Assembly: GCF_001458735.1 (NCBI RefSeq)
Contig: NZ_CZQA01000012.1
Span: forward strand, 62,001 to 126,000
Direction: 5' to 3'
Length of the DNA: 64,000 nucleotides
Source: Candidatus Nitrospira nitrosa
GTDB lineage: Bacteria; Nitrospirota; Nitrospiria; Nitrospirales; Nitrospiraceae
Of the stretch, positions 46,796-54,590 are shown piece after piece. The position numbers and the translations under genes were made by a program. Within the stretch, counting starts at the first letter, position 1. Each line of letters begins with the position of its first letter. The notes under the pieces are model-generated. The model was not told the DNA's origin. It made no database searches and saw only the letters and a list, made by a program, of their open reading frames with translations.

Positions 46796-47215
46796 GTGAA
46801 TATTCGATATGCCCTAGCGATCGTTATGGTACTGAGTGCCTTCGGCAACATCGGCGAGGTCGGGGCCGGCTATGATTCACCCCCTCCCGGCTCCAGCAGC
46901 TCGGGTGGTTGCGGCGTTGTATCGTTTTCCACGTTCATGCCGAAGCCCTACTCACAAACAGACAATAATACAGAAGTCGCGCCGCAATCGGCATTTTCGT
47001 TTGTGGCATCCAAGGGGACGTTTCCCAAAACCATTACAGTGATGATCAAGGACGAAATCGTCCCGGTCACTGTGACGCCTCACTTCGATGGGTTTTTAGT
47101 CAGCGGCAAGATCCCCGCCTCGGCCAAAGACACCTTCATCAGAGTTGCTATTACGGCGAAAGGCCCCAATCTCTGTGAGCGCGGCGACGGATGGCTCTTG
47201 AAAGTAGGAAAATGA
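46796..47215 (+). CDS. Small secreted protein, paralogue B (unknown function)
   Basis: 139 residues from the GTG at 46796, with CGAGGTG just upstream; a longer in-frame start at 46574 would place the signal peptide inside the protein. The signal peptide is IRYALAIVMVLSAFGNI, then a Ser/Pro/Gly linker and a domain homologous to the product at 37680-38093 (FSTFMPKPYS, FSFVASK, VTVTPHFDGFLVSGKIPASA, C-x3-DGWLLKVGK). The second gene of this pair lies about 9 kb away, which suggests an expanding family in this genome. Function unknown. Confidence 0.75.
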   Translation: MNIRYALAIVMVLSAFGNIGEVGAGYDSPPPGSSSSGGCGVVSFSTFMPKPYSQTDNNTEVAPQSAFSFVASKGTFPKTITVMIKDEIVPVTVTPHFDGFLVSGKIPASAKDTFIRVAITAKGPNLCERGDGWLLKVGK

Positions 47216-47288
47216 TTAAGGGCAGGATAGAGATGGCTCCGGTTGGTTGGCCAATGTAGGCCATTCCTAACCTGACGCCTGACAGATT

Positions 47289-47321
47289 GCTGACGCCACG
47301 GCGGTGCGCCGTGGCGTCAGC
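47289..47321 (+). terminator. Strong hairpin after paralogue B
   Basis: GCTGACGCCACGGC and GCCGTGGCGTCAGC pair perfectly over 14 bp with a GGTGC loop, 73 bases after the stop. There is no T-tract. It could end the transcript or mark the flank of the neighbouring insertion sequence. Confidence 0.55.
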
Positions 47322-47364
47322 GTGCCATATCCGTAATTGGAGAAGTTGAATCAAAGGGGTCGCC

Positions 47365-48918
47365 CATCTCGAAGGCTCCGGTCAAGAGGGCACAGCCGAT
47401 CATGCCCTCCGTATCCTACAAACGGGGCGAGGTCTCCGACGACGTCTTCCCTCGCCATGGTGGTCGCGTGACTCCGTCGCATCCCGGTTGTCGTCGTCAG
47501 CAGTGTCAGCTCGGATTTGAGCCGCACCAGTCACCCATCAGGATCAAGGCGTGGGAGCGAGCCCCGTCGGGGATCCACTCCAGCCCCTGGCACCTCGTGC
47601 CCCAGACAACCGTCGGTTCCCGGCCGTGTCCAGCATACCTACGCACAGGACGTCTGGCTACCAGCGGGCTGGCGCCAACCCCATCATGGCTCACGGTCGA
47701 GGCGTCTCAGTCCCCACGCCAGTGGCGAGGGAGTTGAAGGGGGAAGACCGGGGCTAATCGGGAGTGCGAGGTGTGGCCTCAACCCCTTTGCGAGCTCCCA
47801 GCTCCCCCCAGCTCTGCCGCGCCTAGCCAAAAGCGCGGGACAGATCGAATGGCACCTGCGCACGGAGCATGTGATAGCAGGCCCGCGCCAATTTATGGGC
47901 CACGGCCTTCAGCGCCACAAGGGGATGCGTCCGTGCCTGCTTGCGCTGATAATACGTGCGAATCACGGCCTCATAGCGAATGGCGAAGTGCGCCGCCTCG
48001 ATGAACGCCCAGCTTAAATACTTGTTGCCGTTCTTCGTGTTGCCAGCCCCTTTGCGTTTGCCGTTACTCACATGTTCGCTGCCGACACAGCGACAGTAGG
48101 AGGCGAAGTGTCCCACGGTCGCAAACCGCCGCAGGTCACCGGCTTCCAGGAGAATGGTGCCCGCCAAGATCGGCCCGATGCCGGGGACGGTCTGTAAGAG
48201 CACATAGCCCGGCTGAGTCCGCCCCGCTTCCCGAACCGTGCCCTCAATCGTGTGAATCTCGTGCTCCAGACATTGCAGCACAGCCAACGAACTGCTGACC
48301 GATTGCACATGTTCGGGAAATGGCACAAGTGCCTGAATGCCCTCTGGGGTGAGCTGTCGAAGCCGAGGGAGGGAGAGCCGATTGCCAGTCAGTCGTGTCA
48401 GCAGGCTTTGTAGGCTCAGCACGACCATGGTCTTGTGCCGAACCAACTGACTGCGCTTCCGCAACAAGTCCCGCACGGCCCGTTCCGCTTTGGGGTAAAT
48501 GTACCCGGTAGGGAGCAAACCTAGCCGGAGTAAATGGGCTAACCACTGCGCATCGTGTTGATCGTCAACATGCTTGAGCCCACTATACTGCGGCAGGGCT
48601 GGTGCATGAGCGAGGTGGACCCGGTACCCTGCTTCCATGAGCCCGTCGACTAACCAGTACCAATTATAGGTGGACTCAACGACCACGCCCTGCAGCGTGG
48701 TCTGATACGGTGTTAAGGCCGTGAAGATCACGGCCAGGTCATTGCGGAGGCGTTTCTGATACAGCACTCGATCCGCTTCATCAATCACGACCAGCACACT
48801 ATTCGTGGCATGGAGATCAATGCCCGCATAACACATCATCGCAACCTCCTCGGTTAAAGTGGATGAGCCCGTCGCGTTAGCAACGACTCTACTCTTCAAG
48901 AGAGGAGCCTTCGAGATG
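47365..48918 (-). mobile_element. IS110-family element, IS1111-like organisation
   Basis: A 15-bp inverted repeat, CATCTCGAAGGCTCC, is found at 47365-47379 and in reverse at 48904-48918. It brackets a DEDD transposase gene read leftward. The arm before the gene is only about 80 bases, while the arm after it is about 460 bases, GC-rich and without a plausible gene. Subterminal inverted repeats and a long downstream non-coding arm are features of the IS1111 branch, where that arm is thought to encode the bridge RNA. The exact ends lie a few bases outside the repeats and no target duplication is expected. Confidence 0.75.
47823..48839 (-). CDS. IS110-family transposase (DEDD recombinase)
   Basis: 338 residues from the ATG at 48839, which has GAGGAGG five bases upstream. 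The N-terminal RuvC-like domain shows YAGIDLHATNS (first Asp), GVVVESTYNWYWL (Glu) and HVDDQHDAQWLAHLL (Asp pair). The C-terminal Transposase_20 domain has LLQTVPGIGPILAGTILLEAG and the Ser-containing FASYCRCVGSEH and GNKYLSWAFIEAA region. Length and all motifs appear intact, so it may be active. It recombines DNA as directed by a structured RNA from the element's own non-coding arm, as known for this family. Confidence 0.92.
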   Translation of the reverse strand: MMCYAGIDLHATNSVLVVIDEADRVLYQKRLRNDLAVIFTALTPYQTTLQGVVVESTYNWYWLVDGLMEAGYRVHLAHAPALPQYSGLKHVDDQHDAQWLAHLLRLGLLPTGYIYPKAERAVRDLLRKRSQLVRHKTMVVLSLQSLLTRLTGNRLSLPRLRQLTPEGIQALVPFPEHVQSVSSSLAVLQCLEHEIHTIEGTVREAGRTQPGYVLLQTVPGIGPILAGTILLEAGDLRRFATVGHFASYCRCVGSEHVSNGKRKGAGNTKNGNKYLSWAFIEAAHFAIRYEAVIRTYYQRKQARTHPLVALKAVAHKLARACYHMLRAQVPFDLSRAFG

Positions 48919-48949
48919 ATTATCGGGAGTCTTTCTTTATTGCCAACAC

Positions 48950-49081
48950 GCTATACTCTACGACGTGACCCATCTGGCCTGCCGTTCCGGTTGCACCAAG
49001 CGGAGCCAGGCCTCCGGTGGAAGGCTGCGGAATCAGGAGTATACGGTGCTCATTGTGATCGGTATGGGTGTGGAAGACTGA
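48950..49081 (+). pseudogene. 3' remnant of a duplicate of the secreted-protein gene at 45797
   Basis: The frame reads AILYDVTHLACRS at its start and YTVLIVIGMGVED at its end, matching TLYDVTHLACRS and YAVLIVIGMGVEN of the 45797-46459 product. The middle is shortened and contains a one-base deletion relative to the intact copy. Similarity continues about 50 bases beyond the stop. The 5' part is missing and the insertion sequence ends about 30 bases upstream, so the copy was truncated, probably by a rearrangement linked with the element. Confidence 0.8.
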
Positions 49082-49281
49082 ACCGCAGTGGCACACAAGC
49101 AACTTTCACGGTAAGCTCCATAACAGACTCCCAACGCATCTCCTACCTCTGATCAACCAACCAGAAACGGCATGGGTAAGGAGTATCAAATCAAAAGCGA
49201 GGCGCGGACGTCAACAATACTTCCAGCCACCTTATATTTTCATAGCACATGGAGAATAAATCAGACCTTCTTTAATCTAAT

Positions 49282-50829
49282 CTAGTGGTACCCGCCTCCA
49301 CCTCTATCATAAGTTCTCAACTTGTTCGGCACATAGCCGTCTACCTTATCGTCTATGAGAAAGGTGACGTCTGCCTCTGTTAGAGCCTGTACGGTTGGCT
49401 CATTATGGAGTTTCGCTGCTCGAACCCTATCTGTACACCAGCCTCGCCTATTTGCCTCATAGCCAAACAACCAATGCTCCTGTCGGAAGCAATCTTCAAT
49501 TAACCATGATTCCCAAATAGGAGACGAAAAATCTCCCACAAAAACGTTACGCCTTTTTGCTACCATAGCCGCTACCGCAACAAAGGCATCATCCATTCCC
49601 GCGATTGCCTGCTGTGCATCCTGAGATAATGTTATCCCCAGCTGCATTGCCGCCCAAATACTCCAAAGTATTTCACTGCCATGCCCAACTGGAGCACTGT
49701 TTATGATCAAGGATTCGATAGCCAAACTTGCGATTTCACCATCTGGCACATACGACACGCGATGTTTGTGTAGCAATAAGACATCAATCACAAATCTTAG
49801 ACAGCCGGGATCAAGCGCAACACTTTGCCATAAGAGAGTTTGAACAAGAGACCAGCACTTCTCTGTAGCCGTGATACCTTGAAGAGCAGCAATTGCATAT
49901 CTAAGTACGCCATCGGATTGGTGTTCCTTAGCGAGCATAAAGGCATGATTGAAGTAATCGATCCACTGAGATTTAGTCCCTCTAGTTAAAGTTGGGATAT
50001 GGCACCGAAGCTTTGTTACGTACTTACTTTCAAGCGTTTCAGGCAGTTCAAGGATTTCCGTTTTGTTCCCATTGAGCTGCAATTCATACTCATAAAGCAT
50101 TGATTCAAGTCGCGCTAGCGTGGCTTCGGCATCCGCCAACTTTTGAAAGCTGAATTCCATATCATCGATAAACCTCGCACCCCCCATGATCTGACACTCA
50201 TCGTCCAGACGCCTATCAATCGGCGCAAGAAGAAGCTCTGCCACACCCAACGAGGTGTCAGGTCCTATAGCCACGCCTTTTGTCTGACCAAATTGACAGG
50301 CTTGCAGTTCCTTATCCAAGACATTTCCCGCAAGACTCATATCATTGAAAGCAGTCTTAGCTACCTTTTTGGTATGAAGCGCCCAAGAAATGCTATGCGT
50401 GTAAATAGAAGGGTAAAACTGTGAGATATCAGCACGTAACAGGTAGCGAGCACCGATTCTCGCACTAGCTTTTGCAATGGCACGATCAGTTGGCTCATTA
50501 GCTATACCACGAGGGCCTTGCGGCGATATTCTTGGCAAAGTCTTTGAGAATGGAGACTTCTCCCATTCGGCCATCAGCAAATCACTATACCTGTCAAAAA
50601 CTTTGCCCAGCCGGAAGAAGTTTGCTGGATTTGGAACGGTCAATCGTCGTCTCAAGCCTCCAACCCGTGCTAGGTTATGGTAGGCTGGCTGTGTCCAATC
50701 TGCCTTTTCCTTTGTCATGCTTACGGGTAGATTGCTAGAAACTTTCCCAAGCCCTGCTAATGATTGTGATCCAAAGAGTGGTGGCAACTCCCGGGGTAGG
50801 TACCCGTAAGCAAGTAAAGCACTGAGCAT
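49282..50829 (-). CDS. Lone reverse transcriptase, candidate defence-type (unknown group)
   Basis: 515 residues; start supported by GAGG six bases upstream. N-terminus YGYLPRELPPLFGSQSLA. The polymerase core is intact: motif A LRADISQFYPSI (Asp134), motif B QTKGVAIGPDTSLGVAELLL, motif C ARFIDDMEF (Asp222, Asp223), motif D LQLNGNKTEIL. Residues 270-515 are a mainly helical region that I cannot assign. It lacks the maturase and endonuclease parts of group II intron proteins, and no msr/msd-like retron repeat is obvious. Similar stand-alone enzymes in the unknown-group (UG/DRT) classes act against phages. A+T content looks higher than in its neighbours. Short hairpins precede it. Confidence 0.85.
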   Translation of the reverse strand: MLSALLAYGYLPRELPPLFGSQSLAGLGKVSSNLPVSMTKEKADWTQPAYHNLARVGGLRRRLTVPNPANFFRLGKVFDRYSDLLMAEWEKSPFSKTLPRISPQGPRGIANEPTDRAIAKASARIGARYLLRADISQFYPSIYTHSISWALHTKKVAKTAFNDMSLAGNVLDKELQACQFGQTKGVAIGPDTSLGVAELLLAPIDRRLDDECQIMGGARFIDDMEFSFQKLADAEATLARLESMLYEYELQLNGNKTEILELPETLESKYVTKLRCHIPTLTRGTKSQWIDYFNHAFMLAKEHQSDGVLRYAIAALQGITATEKCWSLVQTLLWQSVALDPGCLRFVIDVLLLHKHRVSYVPDGEIASLAIESLIINSAPVGHGSEILWSIWAAMQLGITLSQDAQQAIAGMDDAFVAVAAMVAKRRNVFVGDFSSPIWESWLIEDCFRQEHWLFGYEANRRGWCTDRVRAAKLHNEPTVQALTEADVTFLIDDKVDGYVPNKLRTYDRGGGGYH

Positions 50830-51165
50830 TCACTACCTCAGAAACAGACCTCTGCACCTCACCTGAGACACACTTCGATAGCTACGCACTACAAAGTGGG
50901 AGAAGCTTCAGAATTGCCGCGTGGCAACGCTGATATGCTCAGCGTCAATGCTTCAACTTGTCACAACGCGGCCTCCAGTCCACATTTGCGTCACTATTCT
51001 ATCTTTAGTCGCTCATCTGAAACATTCGTAGAATCTCTCCTACTCTCAAAACAGTAGAATCAGGGGAAAGGCATACCCCCTTTTGCATAGGAATGCAAGA
51101 ATTCGTAGCCTTGGTGGGAGTGGGAAAGATGACCCAGGCTTCAACCGATAGTGCAGCGAGACCCA
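50830..51165 (-). ncRNA. Possible structured RNA upstream of the reverse transcriptase
   Basis: 336 bases lie between rlmI and the reverse transcriptase gene without a plausible ORF. Two adjacent perfect hairpins sit at 50914-50927 (TTGCC/GGCAA) and 50927-50945 (ACGCTGA/TCAGCGT). A third lies at 51083-51098 (TTGCAT/ATGCAA). Several defence reverse transcriptases use a non-coding RNA encoded just upstream, so this could be such a template or partner RNA. The length of any transcript is unknown, and simple leader hairpins are the alternative. Confidence 0.35.
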
Positions 51166-52353
51166 CTACAACACCTGCACAATGAAGCACTTCAAATACC
51201 GCGTTTCCGGCATGCTGCCGAGGATGGGATGGTCAGGGCTCTGGCCTCGCTGTTCGATGAGTCGAATATCGCGTTTTGCGTCGCGGGCGGCAAGGCGAAT
51301 GCTCTTCCAGAGATCTTCTTCCGAGACGGGATGGGAGCAGGAACTGGTGACGAGAAACCCTTCTGGCTTGAGCAGCTTCATTCCCAAGAGGTTGACGTCT
51401 TTATACCCGGTCAAGGCGCCGGCCAGGGCCTGTTGACTGCGAGCAAATGCCGGGGGATCCAGCATCACCACATCGTAACGCTTCCCTGCTTTCACCAGCT
51501 TACGCATCTCCTCGAAGGCATCGGCTTGGCGATAAGTGCATCGATCCTCCACCTTGTTCATTGCGGCATGTGCTCGGGCCATGGCCAGTGTGTCTTGACT
51601 GACATCGAGGCCCTCCACTGATACCGCTCCGGCGAGCGCGGCATGAATGCCAAATGCGCCGGTATGGCAGAACACCTCCAGCACATCGGCCCCTGCCGTG
51701 AGCTTGGCTGCTGCCAGCCGGTTCTCTCGTTGATCGCAAAACCAACCGGTCTTCTGCCCCTTCTCCACATCGACGAGAAACTTCGCGCCCCCCTCCTGAA
51801 TCTCAACTTGCGTCGGGCCACTGCCTCGAAGAAATCCTCGTTCGAGTGGCAACCCTTCAAGTTGGCGACTTTTGGCTTCGTTCCGTAGATAGACTCGTGT
51901 CAGACCCAATTCCTTCATCAGCACGTCCGCTATGAGTTCCTTGCGGCTATCCATCCCAAACGAGAGACACTGCATCACCAGCAGCTGATCGTACCGATCC
52001 ACGATCAACCCGGGCAGTCGATCGCCTTCGGCATAAATAAGCCGATAAGCATTGGACTGCGAGACGACTCGCTGCCGCAGGCGGATGGCTTGCTGGATTC
52101 TTCCTCGCCAGAACGTCTCATCGATAGATTCATCCTCGAATGTCAGGAGGCGGACACGAATTTTGGACGCAGGATTATAGAGGCCACGTCCGTAGAATTG
52201 TCCGCTGGGGGTCAGGACATCGACCAAATCCCCGGCGATTGCCTCACCGACAAGCGGTCCGACATGCCCGGCATAGAGCCACAGATGCCGACTCTCTGAA
52301 CCGCGTGCAGGCGTGAGGCGAACGTGAGCCGTCGGTGTCATATCATGTTTCAT
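51166..52353 (-). CDS. rlmI: Class I rRNA methyltransferase (RlmI family)
   Basis: 395 residues from the ATG at 52353 (in-frame starts exist at 52404 and 52341). An N-terminal PUA domain is seen (VRLTPARGSESRHLWLYAGHV, GQFYGRGLYNP), then the EEHEE-type middle (YAEGDRLPGLIVDRYD) and the SAM domain: KTGWFCDQRENR, VLEVFCHTGAFGIHAA, LDPPAFARS and SSCSHPVSEED. Members methylate C5 of a cytosine in 23S rRNA; the E. coli enzyme acts at C1962. The catalytic cysteine is probably in the SSCSHP motif. Confidence 0.92.
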   Translation of the reverse strand: MKHDMTPTAHVRLTPARGSESRHLWLYAGHVGPLVGEAIAGDLVDVLTPSGQFYGRGLYNPASKIRVRLLTFEDESIDETFWRGRIQQAIRLRQRVVSQSNAYRLIYAEGDRLPGLIVDRYDQLLVMQCLSFGMDSRKELIADVLMKELGLTRVYLRNEAKSRQLEGLPLERGFLRGSGPTQVEIQEGGAKFLVDVEKGQKTGWFCDQRENRLAAAKLTAGADVLEVFCHTGAFGIHAALAGAVSVEGLDVSQDTLAMARAHAAMNKVEDRCTYRQADAFEEMRKLVKAGKRYDVVMLDPPAFARSQQALAGALTGYKDVNLLGMKLLKPEGFLVTSSCSHPVSEEDLWKSIRLAARDAKRDIRLIEQRGQSPDHPILGSMPETRYLKCFIVQVL

Positions 52354-52463
52354 AACGATGGTTACCTCTAAGCTGGGACGTGGGTGGTCACATACCGACC
52401 ACAATGCATCACTGGTCGTCCGGTTGTTCTTGACGAATGGACATCAGTATGTTTTCTTGAATA

Positions 52464-52648
52464 AGGAGCCTGTCCGACATTGACCTTTCTACTGCGGCAA
52501 ATGATCGACGGTCATCTGCAACGTTCTCGGCCTCGAAAAATCCTCAATGTATTCCAGCGAATACACTTCCGGTTTTTCATGGCCTGCGGCCTTGCAGCTC
52601 GCCGTCTCTCCTTCGCCTCGCGACGAAGGCAATGTCGAACAGGCTCCT
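52464..52648. repeat. 185-bp inverted-repeat element, possible MITE-like repeat
   Basis: AGGAGCCTGTCCGACATTG at 52464-52482 recurs in reverse at 52630-52648 with a single mismatch (18 of 19). The 147 bases between contain a smaller hairpin (CCTTCG/CGAAGG near 52611-52628) and no gene. It fills most of the gap between rlmI and the decarboxylase gene and may carry its promoter. Whether copies exist elsewhere cannot be judged from this window. Confidence 0.5.
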
Positions 52649-52680
52649 AGCTCTTTCAACTCTCTATAGAAAGCGACTTT

Positions 52681-54342
52681 ATGGGCCACAAACCAACGAT
52701 TGGATCAGCTGTCTTAGATCGATTACATCATCTTGGTGTCCGGCATATCTTCGGCATTCCCGGCGACTACGTGCTCTCGCTCTACCAACTGATCGAAGCC
52801 TCGCCCATCAAACACGTCGGCACCACGCGGGAAGACTGCGCCGGCTTTGCGGCAGACGCCTACGCCCGCATCAACGGGATCGGAGCCGTCTGTGTCACCT
52901 ATTGCGTCGGCGGTCTCAATACCGTCAATGCCATTGCCTGCGCCTATGCGGAACGGTCGCCGGTGGTGCTCCTGACCGGCTCGCCCGGTCTCTCCGAACG
53001 TACCCGTACCCCCTATCTGCATCATATGGTCCGCGACTTCGGAACGCAACGAGAGGTCTTTGAGCGGATGACCGTTGCCGCGGTCACCCTGGATGATCCC
53101 TTGACCGCCGAGCGCGAAATGGACCAGGCCTTCGCCGCCCTCCTACGCTATCGCCGTCCCATTTATATCGAGATTCCAAGGGACATGGTCCATTGTCCAC
53201 TGGCCGGCGGCATGAGACCGATGTGTATCGAGGATACACCAAGTGACCCCGCCGCGCTGGAGGAAGCGCTCAGCGAAGTCCGGATCATGCTGGCATCGGC
53301 CAAACGCCCGGCCATGCTCGTGGGGGCAGAAGTCGGTCGGTTCGGACTTCAGGATGATCTCATTCGGCTCGTCGAGCAACTGAATATTCCGATTGCCTCA
53401 ACGCTGCTCGGGAAATCAGTCATTCGCGAAGACCATCCGCTCTACGTCGGCGTGTATGGCGGGCTCATCGCTCGCGAAGATGTCCAGCAGTTCATTAACG
53501 ATTCTGACTGTCTGCTGATCCTGGGATCCATCCTCTCCGATGTGGAAGATCTGGATGCGACATCGCCGCTGTTATCCGAAGGCCGGACTATCCATGCGAC
53601 TGCCGATCGAGTCGCCATCAAACACCATCGGTATGACTCCATCAAGTTCCAGGACTTCGTTCAAGGGCTGGTGCGATCGCCGCTTCCCTCCTTTTCACGC
53701 TCCCAACGCACACTCCCGGTCAAAACCGTTCCGGCACTCACGGCCCCTGACCTCGATGCTTCGGTAACCCTGGAAGGACTCTTCATGCACCTGGATACCG
53801 TGCTCACCGAGAAGACCGTCGTGATTGCAGACGTTGGCGAGTCGCTCTTTGCTGCGGCTGACCTGCATGTCCGCCATCGGTTCGAGTTCCTGTCACCGGC
53901 CTACTATACGTCAATGGGGTTCGCCGTCCCGGCGGCATTAGGCGCCTCGTTCGCCGACCCCAGCCTGCGTCCGATCGTACTAGTGGGAGATGGTGCCTTT
54001 CAGATGACCGGAACGGAACTGGCCAGCTGTGTCCGGTATGGGCAAGCCCCGATTGTGATCCTTTTGAATAACCGTGGTTATTCAACGGAACGGGAGATTT
54101 TAGAAGGTCCCTTTAACGATGTGCATGAATGGCAATACGACAAAATCTGTGATCTGGTTGGAGGCGGGAAAGGCGTACGCGTGAGTACCCAGCGGGAGTT
54201 CCAACAACATCTCTCCGCTGCGTTTGCCGACCACGCTCACCTGCATGTGCTCAACGTGCTCCTCAGCCCCAATGACCGCAGCCCCGGTATGGTCCGCCTG
54301 GCTAGGCGCCTTGGGAAAAAGCTGTCCACCGATAAGCCATAG
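52681..54342 (+). CDS. Thiamine-diphosphate 2-keto-acid decarboxylase (indolepyruvate/pyruvate type)
   Basis: 553 residues, the usual length for this family. The N-terminal Pyr domain contains HIFGIPGDYVLSLYQLIE and the conserved Glu that activates ThDP (STTREDCAGFAADAYARING in parts). A central binding domain follows, then the C-terminal PP domain with the ThDP-Mg motif GDGAFQMTGTELASCVRYGQAPIVILLNNRGYSTE (GDG...NN, quoted in parts). The close resemblance to indolepyruvate and pyruvate decarboxylases suggests conversion of a 2-keto acid to the aldehyde and CO2. The exact substrate is uncertain. Confidence 0.88.
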   Translation: MGHKPTIGSAVLDRLHHLGVRHIFGIPGDYVLSLYQLIEASPIKHVGTTREDCAGFAADAYARINGIGAVCVTYCVGGLNTVNAIACAYAERSPVVLLTGSPGLSERTRTPYLHHMVRDFGTQREVFERMTVAAVTLDDPLTAEREMDQAFAALLRYRRPIYIEIPRDMVHCPLAGGMRPMCIEDTPSDPAALEEALSEVRIMLASAKRPAMLVGAEVGRFGLQDDLIRLVEQLNIPIASTLLGKSVIREDHPLYVGVYGGLIAREDVQQFINDSDCLLILGSILSDVEDLDATSPLLSEGRTIHATADRVAIKHHRYDSIKFQDFVQGLVRSPLPSFSRSQRTLPVKTVPALTAPDLDASVTLEGLFMHLDTVLTEKTVVIADVGESLFAAADLHVRHRFEFLSPAYYTSMGFAVPAALGASFADPSLRPIVLVGDGAFQMTGTELASCVRYGQAPIVILLNNRGYSTEREILEGPFNDVHEWQYDKICDLVGGGKGVRVSTQREFQQHLSAAFADHAHLHVLNVLLSPNDRSPGMVRLARRLGKKLSTDKP

Positions 54343-54458
54343 GGAAAACCATCCAGTCTGTCTGCTTTCTCCTACATGTCTGATTACTTATAGAGAAAAT
54401 CACCCCCCAATTTCTCCGGAAAACGCACATAGGCTCGTTCTTCCACCAAAATCAGCAG

Positions 54459-54474
54459 TGGCACGCCCCCTGCA
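54459..54474 (+). promoter_or_regulatory. Sigma-54 (RpoN) promoter
   Basis: TGGCACGCCCCCTGCA matches the -24/-12 consensus TGGCACG-N4-TTGC with correct GG-N10-GC spacing. It lies about 115 bases ahead of the first gene of the osmolyte operon, which leaves room for a leader of about 105 bases. Transcription would need a bacterial enhancer-binding protein; none is encoded nearby. Confidence 0.7.
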
Positions 54475-54590
54475 AATTTGTTTATTTGCTTTATGACAGG
54501 GCGACTGGGCAGAATGGGGCTTCCCCAGCTTCACCGCCTTTTCGCCGAATCAGGTTTCAGCAATAATTCGGCACTGGCCGAGAGGATACC

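Noticed and set aside
47517-48017. Long plus-strand frames in the insertion-sequence arm
   Set aside because: They are GC-rich, Pro/Ser/Arg-heavy products that run into the antisense of the transposase gene; the arm is more likely non-coding.
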